From Choristoneura fumiferana (taxonomy: Eukaryota; Arthropoda; Insecta; Lepidoptera; Tortricidae), in contig NC_133491.1 in assembly GCF_025370935.1 (NCBI RefSeq), forward strand, positions 9,218,218 to 9,282,217: a DNA stretch of 64,000 bases. The letters are read 5' to 3'. Shown in pieces: positions 21,771 through 31,718 of the stretch (the stretch's first letter is position 1; the number at the start of each line of letters is the position of its first letter). Position numbers and translations under genes: made by a program. The notes under the pieces were generated by a model, which was not told where the DNA came from, did no database searches, and saw nothing but the letters and a program-made list of their open reading frames with translations.

Positions 21771-22736
21771 TCAATCAACGATTCGCGACGTGCGATTGCG
21801 GCACAATCTTGAGTCCGACAGCCAGCAAGCAGCGTGGTCGTTGATTGACTGCCTTCAGTCTGTGTACTGCGTCGCGAGCGCAGCTAACCGCGCAGTTTCA
21901 AATGAAGTGTCGTGATTTTTATCAATCGCGTCTGCGGTTGATTAATCGATGCGACGTGCATACCTCTAGACGATTTACCGGCCACTTTGGATATAGGTAG
22001 TAGCTAACTGAATTTGATCAACTGTAAACTCAAACGTACTCGTGTATCTAAGTTACATACCTCCCTTGAAAAGGGTCTAGGAATTAGTTAGTTTTGGTTT
22101 TATTCATTACACAAATATAAATATTATGGGACTATTGACACCAATATTGGCCTAGTCTCAAACTAAGCTAAGCTTCTTCTATGGATACTAGACAACGGAT
22201 AAACATATTTATATATAGATAATTGAAAAACGCTTTTCAAAAGTATTGTTATTGCTAAAAAATAAAAGTGTAATAATAGCACCGTTACCGTAAAATGTCT
22301 TTTTTAGTAGTGAATTGATTTGAATGAGTGAGGATGGGCTAGTATTGTGGGTCTTTTACGATGGAGAAAACCACATAAAATAGCAATATAGTGTACCTAA
22401 TCAACGCAGGCGCTTGATAAAATAGAGGCTTAATTTTAAAAGGGGTAAATACGCCACATTATTTTATTTTTATGTATGATACTAATTTGTGTTTATGACA
22501 CAGAGCTGCGTATTCAATCAAGTCGAATGGGTATACCAGTATTATGGTAGAGTCATTTTACAGCGATCACTATGGCTATGGCTATGGCTATGGCTACTTG
22601 CAATGAGAGCTCTATTGTTACTACAAAAATTAAGTCGAAAAGTCAATAGTTATTTTTAACGTGTAATTTTTTTTTTAATTTAGTTTTTTTTTTATATAGA
22701 AATGCATATATCCTAAAAAAACAAAATACACAAACA
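21771..22736. other. No gene; GC-richer patch and (CTATGG)n
   Basis: 21775-21980 is relatively GC-rich (CGACGTGCGATTGCGG, TGCGTCGCGAGCGCAGC) and might be regulatory, but no exon is supported. A short (CTATGG)n array, about 4.5 units, occupies 22570-22596. Confidence 0.4.
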
Positions 22737-23236
22737 TCACGCCTGTATTCCCAAATGGGATAGGCAGAGCACACGAAACGTTACCGCTTCGGAGCGACTT
22801 TTAGCAATTTTAGGTTTAAAGTTTTTTTTTTGGCTTCGACTGGATGGCAAACGAGCAAGTGGGTCTCCTGATGGTAAGAGATCACCACCGCCCATAAACA
22901 TCTGCAACACCAGGGGTATTGAAGATGCGTTGCCAACCTAGAGGCCTAAGATGGGATACCTCAAGTGCCAGTAATTTCACCGGCTGTCTTACTCTCCACT
23001 CTGCAAGCACTGCTGCTTCACGGCAGGTAAGCGAGCAAGATGATGGTAGCAATCCGGGCGGACTTTGCACAAGGTCCTGCCACCTGCAACCTGCACCTGT
23101 TTGACAAAAACGGTACAATAGTGACAGGTTGCTAGCCTGTCGCCTACGGTATACCTTAACCTATATCCTCAGTAGCCTCTTACGACATCCACGGAAGAAA
23201 TGGAGAGGTGTCATTCTAACCCGACACCACACGGGT
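22737..23236 (-). mobile_element. RTE-like LINE 3' end, split by a retroelement
   Basis: On the minus strand this carries the same blocks as 23520-23758, from CCCGTGTGGTGTCGGGTTAG through TGGATGTCGTAAGAGGC, GTAGGCGACAGGCTAGC and GTAACGTTTCGTGTGCTC to TACAGGCGTGATGTTTG. It is interrupted at 22825-23098 by the element listed next. With 23520-23758 it forms a large inverted repeat around a 283-bp spacer. Confidence 0.8.
22825..23098 (-). mobile_element. 274-bp A-tailed retroelement, nested insertion
   Basis: On the minus strand: 5' GGTGCAGGTTGCAGGTGGCA, GGACCTTGTGCAAAGTCC, TTGAGGTATCCCATCTTAGG, CCTCTAGGTTGGCAACGC, ATGGGCGGTGGTGATCTC, TTTGCCATCCAGTCGAAGCC, then an A-rich tail. GTTT flanks both ends (22821-22824, 23099-23102). 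The intact sister element at 23520 has GTCAAACTTTAAACC across the site, which shows a clean insertion. Copies at 25244, 31901, 47795, 57748 and 62659. SINE or LINE 3' end; no pol III boxes or ORF seen. Confidence 0.85.
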
Positions 23237-23519
23237 AAAAAAAAGTCCCAAAAAAAGGTAGCGTAAAATAGTAATCTTACTGTACCATATTTTGTATTGA
23301 TTAAGTGTTTGCATTATTGTGACATAATCACAATATGTACCTTTATTATAAATATATGAATTGTAGGAGTGCGACGATCTCAGAAACGGCTCTAGCACTG
23401 TACCTACTACTATACTAACACTAACCCTATACTTTCGAGCTTTGACGTGGTGTCGTACGGAATTCAAGCTCACATAAAAAATACGAGAAATGTACGAAAT
23501 TATATGGTAATAATAAAAT
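23237..23519. other. Spacer between inverted RTE-like copies
   Basis: 283 bp of AT-rich sequence with no recognised feature. It is bounded on both sides by the 5' ends (CCCGTGTGGTGTCGGG) of the two inverted LINE fragments. Confidence 0.6.
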
Positions 23520-23758
23520 TACCCGTGTGGTGTCGGGTTAGAATTACACCTCTCCATTTCTTCCGTGGATGTCGTAAGAGGCGACTGAGGATATAGGTTA
23601 AGGTATACCGTAGGCGACAGGCTAGCAACCTGTCACTATTGTTCCGTTTTTGTCAAACTTTAAACCTACAATTGCTAAAAGTGGCTCCGAAGCGGTAACG
23701 TTTCGTGTGCTCTGCCTACCCCATTTGGGAATACAGGCGTGATGTTTGTGTTTGTGTA
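23520..23758 (+). mobile_element. RTE-like LINE 3' end, uninterrupted copy
   Basis: Starts ACCCGTGTGGTGTCGGGTTA, passes through TTCTTCCGTGGATGTCG, TAAGAGGCGACTGAGG, GCGACAGGCTAGCAACCTG, GTGGCTCCGAAGCGGTAACG and CATTTGGGAATACAGGCG, and ends TGATGTTTGTGTTTGTG. I recognise it as a common lepidopteran non-LTR 3' region. The class is inferred. Confidence 0.75.
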
Positions 23759-24225
23759 AAAAAATGTACTACACGTACCTACTAGAATTTACGAGAAAAC
23801 AATGATTAATAAATAAATATGTCTGTGGTGTGAATGCTATTATAGAATAACTATCAGTCCCATTCCTAGTTTAATCGCGGTCTAGTAATACCTAGCGATC
23901 TGTTGAATACTGTTAAAAACTATTTGAAATAAAAAGTCTGACCTACCAATAAAACTTAAATGACAGCAGCTAATTTAAAACCCGCCATTATTCACAATCA
24001 GCCTCGGTCGATCTCGCTCAACAAAAGTCTATAAAATGAAAAGATTCATCAAAATGCCACGACGCGACCTATATAGTTGCACTTTCTTAGTAAAAATATT
24101 TACTAATTGCGGTAGTTACGAGCGGATCGGCTTATCTCGCGTCGTACTATCTAAAGTAGATCTTAAGCGTTTGCTTGTAATCCTTACTTTTCTACAGGGT
24201 TAGCAGTCGTTTTTGAATTTATTGT

Positions 24226-24378
24226 TACAAGTTTTTGTTGAACTTGCAATGTTTGTTACGTTAGTGTACTAATTCATACATACACTTCCAGTGGTTCGCT
24301 AGAATTGACTTGAAATTTGGTAGGTATATGAGTAGATACATAATAACTTGTACATAGCTGGATGACAATCAATGTAAG
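24226..24378 (+). repeat. Interspersed repeat (GACTTGAAATTTGGTA family)
   Basis: ACACTTCCAGTGGTTCGC, ATTGACTTGAAATTTGGTA and CTGGATGACAATCAATGTAA correspond to 55431-55535 and, more distantly, 20126-20250. Confidence 0.65.
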
Positions 24379-24389
24379 TACTTAATTTA

Positions 24390-24640
24390 TTGAATCAGGC
24401 GTTACTTTGCGAATATCCATATCAACGAAATATAAACAATTACTTTGCTTACCCGCGACCTTAGGATAGTTACGTCTATGCGATAAATGTGTGTTTATGT
24501 AGCTCTTCCACCTCCACACTGTAAGAACACACACAAACCACACACACTACAGATTTGGGTCAGGAACACACATTTAATTTTATTACATAGATAGTTAACG
24601 TATGGTCGCGGGTAAGCAAAATAATAGTTTATGGTTCGAT
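24390..24640. repeat. Interspersed repeat with inverted arms
   Basis: The left part matches 15702-15849 (ATTGAATCAGGCGTTACTTT, CTTTGCTTACCCGCGACC, ATAAATGTGTGTTTATG). The right end (GGTCGCGGGTAAGCAAAATA, near 24604) is the inverted complement of the left block at 24445-24463, so it folds back. The microsatellite-like CACACACAAACCACACACAC sits between. Confidence 0.65.
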
Positions 24641-25243
24641 GTAAGTACAGTCAGCAATCATTATACATAGAGAGAGCAAAAAGCTTGTATGACAGAAGTA
24701 AAAAAAAAATGCTTTTTCCTTTTAATGTCGGTTAAAAAAGTACTGCATTCTATAACACATTACATTGCTTGGCAACCCTGACTTTAGCATCCGACCTACC
24801 AGAGAGTACCGAACCGTAACTGTCGACTTTCTTCTGTGTAAAAGACGTGTATCTATGAAAATATTGAATTATTGACACAGCTGTAACGTTGTTTATGAAT
24901 GCTGCTCTTTATTTGATCTATAAATTGCCGCCCCGTTGTGCAGTTTGTGATTTTACGGTTCTGCAACCCACACACCAACGATGGCATAATTGGAAGACGA
25001 TTATGCTTCGCTTCAGTGAACAACTTATAATATGATATCTATACATCAGTGGCGTTTAAAACAATTTGGTTAGGCGACACGGACAGTGTGAGAACCGTGA
25101 GGTATGTTGTCTTTGTATCTCCTTGCAGTTACTGTATACAAACTAAGCCGTAATTGCCATCGTTGAGGTCATATTATAAAGTAGGCGACCTCAGTGGAAA
25201 TTGAGTTGTCTAAGCCTACTATAGGTCAATTTTTTTATTTGGA
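24641..25243. other. No gene recognised
   Basis: No coding or repeat assignment. Isolated TACAGTCAGC at about 24647 resembles a MITE end, but no matching right end was found. Confidence 0.35.
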
Positions 25244-25314
25244 AGTTTTTTTTATTCGACTGGATGGCAAACGAGCAAGTGGATCTCCTGATGGTAAGAG
25301 GTCACCACCGCTCA
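25244..25314 (-). mobile_element. A-tailed retroelement, 5'-truncated
   Basis: TTTTTTTATTCGACTGGATG, GCAAACGAGCAAGTGG and CTCCTGATGGTAAGAGGTCA are the last ~70 bp of the family described at 22825. Confidence 0.8.
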
Positions 25315-25763
25315 AAAATCGAACGAGATGCGTTACATTTCTGTAGTCAGACGATCACTTACAAATCTGTAGCACGGCGACCGCGCAATGCATCGTAAGT
25401 CGCACGTTTGCACTCTTTTTGCACCGTGAAAATATGATTTCGCGCCCGTTACGAGCAGTGGGAAGTTTAAGCTGTACCTAAATGGAATTAGTTAATCTGC
25501 TGATAATCCGCGGATCGCCGTGGCAACGCATCCGGATTTACCATCCGATCTAGATGGTTACGGACTGTTACAGAATGCGTTACGTAATGTTTTAATGGTG
25601 ATGAAACATACCATTGTAGTGTTATAGAATAAGATAATGAGGAAGGTGTCGTTAAGAGAAGTCTCTTCATTCCATTCTCCATACAAACGTAGTCCCGGTC
25701 TCATTTGAAAACTAGGCAACAGAAATAGATGAAATTTTGTAAGTATGGACTAGACGTAATTAT
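25315..25763. other. No gene recognised
   Basis: Mixed composition, no recognisable coding or repeat content. Confidence 0.35.
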
Positions 25764-25853
25764 CTATGCCTGTGGTTTTTCAGATTTTCGTATAAATGTG
25801 AATTACAGACTAATAAAGCATTTTTACAAAAATCTAAAAAACCACAGGCATAG
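25764..25853. repeat. 90-bp hairpin, 25-bp arms
   Basis: CTATGCCTGTGGTTTTTCAG (arm 25764-25788) pairs with 25829-25853 with one G-to-A difference, leaving a loop of 40 nt. It has the size of a tiny MITE. No target duplication identified. Confidence 0.8.
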
Positions 25854-27146
25854 AAAATATAATGAATATCTTGATTGTAAAATATCATTGTTCTGTGCTA
25901 TACTTTTCGTATAATATGAGGACAACGAAACCCAAACTCAACCGCCCAAATCTTGAAAAGCCTACAGCTATCTCGATATAAATTACGGACGTCGTTGCGG
26001 AAGGCATGGGGGGGACGGCTGCGAGCGCTTATGTCACGAGCGATAAAGACAGCAATCCTAAACGAATACCTAACGCGGCCGCGCGGCCGGCAGGGAAACT
26101 TTTCTTAAAATACTCAATTAATTAAATGTCTATAATAGCATTTACTCGTATGACAGAATCATGTAGGTAAGCAAGTAAAAGTGCTAATGCATAACCAATC
26201 TTTATATTGAGTTAGACCCAAGCAAAGCAAGCAAGGTATATCATGTTGAATATTATTAGAATGGAATAATATACAATTAAAATATGTATGTATGTAGGTA
26301 TGTATGTAAACTCTTTATCGTACAAAAGAAAAGAAACAAAAATACAATATATTTTGGAATATCTAAATGTAACTCTTTATTGCGCCTAAGCAAAAATTAA
26401 AAGAAAAACTATAAGATAATGTTTGTAGACAGTAAAGTACAAAGGCGAAGTATAATAAAAGTAATAAAGCTACTTTCCAATAAACTTTAAACCACACTAA
26501 GGCCATGATGTTCATAAAACAGTCAAAGCCTACTGTTACGAGCATCCCATTATCAACCTACCGATACGAGTACTTACCGCGCTTTCAAGTGACTAGGGCT
26601 AGTCTTATATACTCGTATCAATCAAATAAAGGATTTTGGATCGAAGACTAGCTACATATTTTTACAAGCAAATCTTATCTCTCGGGGTCTTGGAACATGG
26701 TTGATAACTGGCGGGAGTGCAATTGGTGTTTACGGTTGTTCATCTAGGTTGTAGTGATGTTACTCGACCAGTAGGAGACTATATCGAGACTCTGCTCTAT
26801 TGAACTGAGCTTTCAATTCAACCCCATCATCTCACAAACCTAAGACAATAAATTCAATCGATTGTTTCGCTGCTAACAACAACATAGCATCTGGCAATAT
26901 TCGAGGTTTATCGATGTACGGTCGCGGTCGGTAAATAATGTTATGTGTCTCATCTAAAACTGTATTTGCATGCATTTGAGTATGTTTTTATCGCAAATAA
27001 ATGATTGATTGGTTTCTTTACTTATGTACCCACTTTTTCATACTACTTGTATAGAAAAGTGGATACGTACGTTAGGGCACCGACTAATTCATTCAGGAGT
27101 ATCACGTTTAGTTTTAAATTATTTAATCTAATGTCTGCCGCATGCA
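25854..27146. other. No gene; GC patch and LINE-tail scraps
   Basis: 26005-26095 is GC-rich (ACGCGGCCGCGCGGCCGGC). 26306-26460 contains two AACTCTTTAT(T/C)G-type starts and GTACAAAGGCG, resembling minus-strand LINE 3' ends (compare 28040). The remainder is AT-rich and unassigned. Confidence 0.4.
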
Positions 27147-27345
27147 CTCAGCGATGGGCCCAAATCAATACCCATTGGGTTCTGTGGGATGGCCGTCGTA
27201 ACAGAGGCAGGCCGAAGAGAAGATGGCGGAATGACTTGGACGCATATCAAATAGAGTGGCAGGAGCATGCTCTCGATAGGGACGAGTGGCGGAAAGAAGG
27301 GGAGGCCTTTGCCCAGCAGTAGGACACTTTAACAGGCTAAAAAAA
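27147..27345 (+). pseudogene. LINE ORF2 C-terminal fragment and 3' end
   Basis: The frame reads TQRWAQINTHWVLWDG, then RNRGRPKRRWRNDLDAYQ, then EHALDRDEWRKEGEAFAQQ and stop at 27320-27322. The GRP..RW.DD...W...A.DR..W...GEAF.QQ pattern is the conserved end of many insect non-LTR ORF2 proteins. The 3' sequence GGAGGCCTTTGCCCAGCAGT and AGGACACTTTAACAGGC is close to the 3' tail of the SINEs here. It is 5'-truncated: no reverse transcriptase domain is present. Confidence 0.8.
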
Positions 27346-27386
27346 ATCTAAACTCAAAACTCCAAATGAAACGATTATAAGAATCT

Positions 27387-27412
27387 TGTTTGTTTGTTTG
27401 TTTGTTTGTTTA
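27387..27412. repeat. (TTTG)n microsatellite
   Basis: About six TTTG units following the LINE fragment, possibly grown from its tail. Confidence 0.9.
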
Positions 27413-27457
27413 TACTCTTGTTATGTACGCTACGTGCCTACGGATCGCTAAATCTAG

Positions 27458-27601
27458 CGACATCGCAACCGAGCTGCGTTAGCTGACGATGGGAACATGC
27501 CGGCGCCGCGTGAGCACGAAGCACGAGCTGCTGACCAAGCACCGCGCGCCAGCGGCGCCGGCGCCGGCGGACGCAGCCTCCAACAGTTAGTCAATTGCTA
27601 G
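27458..27601 (+). CDS. Candidate terminal exon (GC-rich open island)
   Basis: A 140-bp GC-rich island in AT-rich DNA. After AATCTAG the frame from 27458 is open for 47 codons (ADDGNMPAPREHEARAADQ near the middle) to TAG at 27599-27601. A second frame, open from an AG at 27481-27482, begins with LTMGTCRRRVSTKHELL and ends at TAG 27588-27590 with stronger G/C third positions. Either would accept a phase-0 upstream intron, which fits the donor at 19262. ATTAAA, a common poly(A) signal variant, lies at 27652-27657. Against it: the acceptor pyrimidine tracts are poor, and GC-rich DNA is open by chance. No family recognised. Confidence 0.25.
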   Translation, partial: RHRNRAALADDGNMPAPREHEARAADQAPRASGAGAGGRSLQQLVNC

Positions 27602-27690
27602 CATCGCATTGGCTCAGGCTCTTAGGTTAAGTTAGGTTTAAGAACTATTTAATTAAACTTTTATATTTTAAGTAAAGTATTCCATCTAAT

Positions 27691-27717
27691 TGAAAGAAAG
27701 AAAGAAAGAAAGAAAAA
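27691..27717. repeat. (GAAA)n microsatellite
   Basis: TTGAAAGAAAGAAAGAAAGA followed by AGTTTATTCGGCAAATTTG. In Lepidoptera such GAAA arrays often adjoin transposon ends; the neighbouring sequence was not assigned. Confidence 0.9.
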
Positions 27718-27957
27718 GTTTATTCGGCAAATTTGTAGGTAGCATACACCAGGTACATATTATAACTTAATGTTTAATTAAGGTCAACTTAAAGCTAGCC
27801 GAAAGGGCTGGCAGCTCAGCAATGCTGAGGTACGGAACCACAGCGCTGATTTTCAGCTGCAGCCAAAAAAAAGAGAAAAAGAAAAAGAAAAAAAGAAAAA
27901 TGGCGCATGCCTATTTGACACCTTGAAAATATGTTATACATATAATATGTTGTACAT

Positions 27958-28185
27958 TATGGCCGTCTGACAGAGATTCTGCAAAGGGATAAGTGTACCT
28001 TTGTACAATTGGGTTTTTGGACTCTTCGCCTGCAACTTCCATATTTCTCTTTATTGTACAAAAAGGAAAAACAAAAAGGTTACATAAATAAAAGTAGTGT
28101 TAAGTTTTTATTTTTTTATTTAAGTACAAAGGCGGACTTATCCCTGCAGGGATCTCTGCCAGTCAACCTTTGAGTGGTAGAGGAG
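27958..28185. mobile_element. Inverted pair of LINE 3'-end fragments
   Basis: 28125-28180 reads GTACAAAGGCGGACTTATCC, CTGCAGGGATCTCTGCCAG, TCAACCTTTGAGTGG. 27958-28005 carries the same sequence inverted and diverged (GACAGAGATTCTGCAAAGGG, ATAAGTGTACCTTTGTAC). Between them is CTCTTTATTGTACAAAAAGG, the usual start (minus-strand 3' end) of this lepidopteran LINE family. Confidence 0.65.
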
Positions 28186-28462
28186 CAATACAAAAAAACA
28201 AGGATCGACAAATAGAGCAAAACATTTGGATATATATAAATGCATATGTAAACCTCAAATACCTAACTATATACAATAAATATATAACACATATATAAAA
28301 CATTAATATATCTATAACTAAATATAAGATAAAATACATAAATACACACATCTAATAATAATAATAGTAATCTAGTTATTGTGTTTATTGTGTACCTATT
28401 TGTATACCTGCCGCCATTTTTTGTTGTTTTCTAAAAAGTTTAAGCGAATGCTTGTGATACTA

Positions 28463-28600
28463 CAGTCAAAGCCATAAGTAAGTGAACACTTTTGTACCTT
28501 GTCGCTTTCAGTCGGTTCACAATTTCGTATACTTTTCACACATGACGTTAAAATGACAAGGTACAAAAGTGATAAGATCACTTATTTAAGAAGTTGACTG
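28463..28600. mobile_element. TA-flanked palindromic MITE
   Basis: CAGTCAAAGCCATAAGTAAG on the left is mirrored by CTTATTTAAGAAGTTGACTG on the right, with TA on each side (28461-28462, 28601-28602). AACACTTTTGTACCTTGTC pairs with GACAAGGTACAAAAGTG. Same design as the elements at 3560, 6808 and 50028. Confidence 0.85.
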
Positions 28601-28776
28601 TACGCGCATGAAACTAAAGCTTAGGTTAAGGCCGTATGTTTGACATACATGCCCATTCCCGCTGGCGTTCGTGTCGTCACAGCCTAGTGTGTTATGTTTT
28701 TAGTTTATGAAGTTTTTTAATTATTATTTCTTCCTAACCTGTTTTTTTCTGTGTATCGAATATCTGTAAATAAATG

Positions 28777-28792
28777 TCTCTCTCTCTCTCTC
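28777..28792. repeat. (TC)n microsatellite
   Basis: Eight TC units, just 5' of the GC-rich island at 28845. Confidence 0.9.
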
Positions 28793-28844
28793 ATTTGTAA
28801 AGTTTCTATCGATTGTTTGATTATCGATATTTTCACGTCACTGC

Positions 28845-28940
28845 TAGATTCATTGGCAGTCCTGCTATCGGTGGCTGTAATGGCCCCGCTGCCACCATCA
28901 GCGTCCCTCAAGCTGAAGCACGATAGCGCGTGCGCCGGTA
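28845..28940. other. GC-rich island open on both strands
   Basis: Plus strand: TCACGTCACTGCTAG precedes it and GCCG|GTAAAAAG follows; the open frame includes SLAVLLSVAVMAPLPP, a hydrophobic run like a signal peptide or membrane segment. Minus strand: GTGCTTCAG precedes a frame reading LRDADGGSGAITATDS and TANESSSDVK, with purine-first codons. Either may be a real exon and I cannot choose. Not a recognised repeat. Confidence 0.2.
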
Positions 28941-29250
28941 AAAAGTCTTAGTCTACGTGAGTATCAATGCTTGCAGAGCATGCTCTGTCAAGTAGTGATC
29001 GCGATGTATTGATATGGTAGTTGAAAGCAACACTGAGATAGCTCTGTGGCCAATGCAATTAAAATGAATCACCGTTGGTTTCAGCAGGCGATATTAGAAC
29101 CTGTGTTATCACCCGTCGCGCGTCGTTGTTACGCTTGAAATGCATACATCGATGACTGTGATTAGGTAATGCGCGTAGTATTAATTATTTTATCTGGGGG
29201 CACGGCAGTGCCCCCGCCAAGTCGAGCAAAACGAAAACAAAGGCACGGCC
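28941..29250. other. Unassigned; short hairpin at 29196
   Basis: GGGGGCACGGCAGTGCCCCC (29196-29215) is a perfect stem of 8 bp with a 4-nt loop and precedes the minus-strand SINE. It occurs next to similar SINEs in other Lepidoptera by my recollection. Otherwise no feature. Confidence 0.4.
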
Positions 29251-29428
29251 TTCATCATCCCAGCCTATATACGTCCCACTGCTGGGCACAGGCCTCCTCT
29301 CAGAACAAGAGGGCTTGGGCCATAGTTCCCACGCGGGCCCAGTGCGGATTGGGAACTTCACACGCACCATTGAATTGCTTCGCAGGTTTGTGCAGGTTTC
29401 CTCACGATTTTTTCCTTCACCGCAGCCT
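29251..29428 (-). mobile_element. tRNA-type SINE, 3' part
   Basis: Minus strand: GCGGTGAAGGAAAAAATCGT, GAGGAAACCTGCACAAACC, TGCGAAGCAATTCAATGG, GGGCCCGCGTGGGAAC, GAGGAGGCCTGTGCCCAGCA, GTGGGACGTATATAGGCTGG, GATGATGAA. Very close to 44213-44519. The tRNA-like head is absent. Confidence 0.85.
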
Positions 29429-31270
29429 TACCATGAGTTATTGGCACAATTTTTTTTTTGGGATAGAAACAGCAGAAAATAATCAGCTAAATAACTTGGC
29501 TACACTACACGCAAACATTTAAACTACTAGCGCTTAGCTGTATTTTAACAATATAAAACATCACTTTGCTACAAATTAAATAGACGATTAGCAGGGAGCG
29601 AAACTTTGATGCCGTCATAAGCAAAATTGGCAGTTTTTTAAATTTATCTCTTTTGTTTTCGCCGGGTAAAAATCACGAGTATATATATATAATCATTATT
29701 CAGTTGCTGTGGGTATTGTTTTCTCTATTTACTACGTTACGATGTTTATGACACGATATGTCTTGTCTGATACACATCTCATGGCATCTTAACAAGCTAC
29801 ATTATCAGCGCACTGATCAGATCAACACGGAAGCCACGCAGATCGGCTATTGGCGGATCATTTGCTGACGGCGCGAGTGACAGACCACGAGGGCACAGAT
29901 AGGCAAAACAGAAGATTTACTTGGTATTACATCAGTTACATCACATAACAGAAAATGTAACACATAAGCTTAGAACTTTGGAAAATCTAAAGTGACCAGA
30001 TGTATACCTAATATAAACATTAACTTACCCTAATGTGACGTACTTCATTTACTTCATTTTACACCATTTAATTTTACTCAATTATCTCCAAAGATAGGTA
30101 GCGGGCTGTTTTCCGCATATCGACGATCTGGTGCGCCTATTTTGGGTGATCCTGTCTCCATATAGATAAAGTTTGGGTTTTTCGAGTTGGCAAGTGCGAA
30201 TTTACTCGTAAGGAAGTTTATTAGCGGAATTGTACGGAAGTACGTTTAGTTTTTAGGCTGGGATTGTAACCTTAATTCTTAATCCTTAATTCTTAGCATA
30301 CGATGTTTCGTTATATTTACTATTTTCATTTCAAGGTATGTAAGAGACATTAAAATTTTTTTTTTAAATAATGGTTCCAGTTAGATCAATTTTTTTTCAA
30401 CATTGTTTAAAAAATCAGAACCAAACTTAAACCTAAAAAAGTTTTCTGCTATTATTTTAAAACTTTACCATTCCCTTCAGTTCTTATCTGTTACTTTTAG
30501 TGCACTATCTATGGTTTAGGTAAGCTGTGCCTATAGTCTGCCTATGCGCATGATTGGGACCGTGTGAGCCTTTCTAACAATACTACAGCCGGACCACTTG
30601 TCAGCCACAATTCGTGGCGAAACATCAATCAATGACTTGCAGGGAGAAATACCTATAAATTAACCACTTGTTACGAGTATGCGGTTTCTTTCACCACGTT
30701 AAAACATAATTTGGCAATTGCTCAAATAATACCTACTAGTTGATAATAACGCATTAGTTTTATTTTCAAAATAAATATTTTGATTTATTTTTTTGTGTCA
30801 ATGTAAGAATATTGTACTCGTATTGTATTGTATTTTTTTGGTAATTTATTGAATATAAATATGTATATTTTTAATAATACTGTACACATTTCAGTCTTTT
30901 TTAGTATTTGCAACGAAATTTCATTGATGTTTACAACATTTATCGCTTCTTCTTCCACCTCGTCTTCACTTTGCTAGAGTCTGGTCTTTTAATCATACGC
31001 TGATTTTCAATGGCATAATTTCCAATATCTACTCGTCTGAATAAATACGAATAACAAATTTCATCGGCATTCCGTCAATAATAATGTACTAAACTCCGCT
31101 GAAGCCACTACACTCGTAATCGTTTTTTTGCTCGCATTCTCACAAGGGCCTACTTAGACTTTCGAAAGGCGCGGGCGCAGCGTGAAATGTGACAATGGGA
31201 TCGTGCGGGCGCGCCGCTCGTCCAGTCCAAATGTTTACGCGGTTAGATAACATCGGCGTCGGCAGGATGG
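29429..31270. other. No gene recognised (1.8 kb)
   Basis: AT-rich. Two GC-richer patches (29830-29900; 31160-31260, with GGGCGCGCCGCTCG) have no supported exon. No repeat family recognised. Confidence 0.35.
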
Positions 31271-31396
31271 CTGGCCACTAAGAAGAGCAAATTCGAATTT
31301 CGTATCTTGCCGTTCCGCTGACGCTTATATTATTTAATATGAGAGTGAGAGGGACGGTACGATACGAACTTCGATTTTCAAATTTCGTAGTAGCCT
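31271..31396. mobile_element. Palindromic ~125-bp MITE (GGGCTACTACG family), copy 1
   Basis: AATTCGAATTTCGTATCTTG and its partner GATACGAACTTCGATTTTC flank a centre with CCGCTGACGCTTATATTATT and GAGAGTGAGAGGGACGG. It ends TTTCGTAGTAGCC. Three more copies at 31719, 37344 and 40586. Confidence 0.75.
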
Positions 31397-31718
31397 TCTT
31401 TGTGTCCGCTGGCGACACGACGCCGCTGAATCTACGGTGAAAACAAACGGGGCCTTTCTTACGGCTCGGCACGATGGGTAAAATACTTCTATTTGGACTA
31501 ATAGCCAGCAGAAATTTCTAGATTCGTGACACACATTTTATAGCGAGTACATTTTTTGGTCTTAGTTGTCGTTTGGCTTCTTATTGTGACTTTCCTGTGC
31601 TGTTGTGCTGATGCAAACCAAAGTCGCGTACCTACTATGGTAGTAATTACTTGTTTTTAATTGATAAACGATTTTTTTCGAGAGCCAGGGGATTGCGGAT
31701 ATTTAAATCTTAGCCAGG
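31397..31718. other. Unassigned spacer between MITE copies
   Basis: About 320 bp without recognised features. Confidence 0.4.

Noticed and set aside
24643..24760. Another CAGTC...GACTG MITE starting at TACAGTCAGC
   Set aside because: No inverted right terminus could be found within a few hundred bases.
29169..29522. 117-codon plus frame
   Set aside because: It is the antisense reading of a minus-strand SINE (29251-29428) plus flanks.
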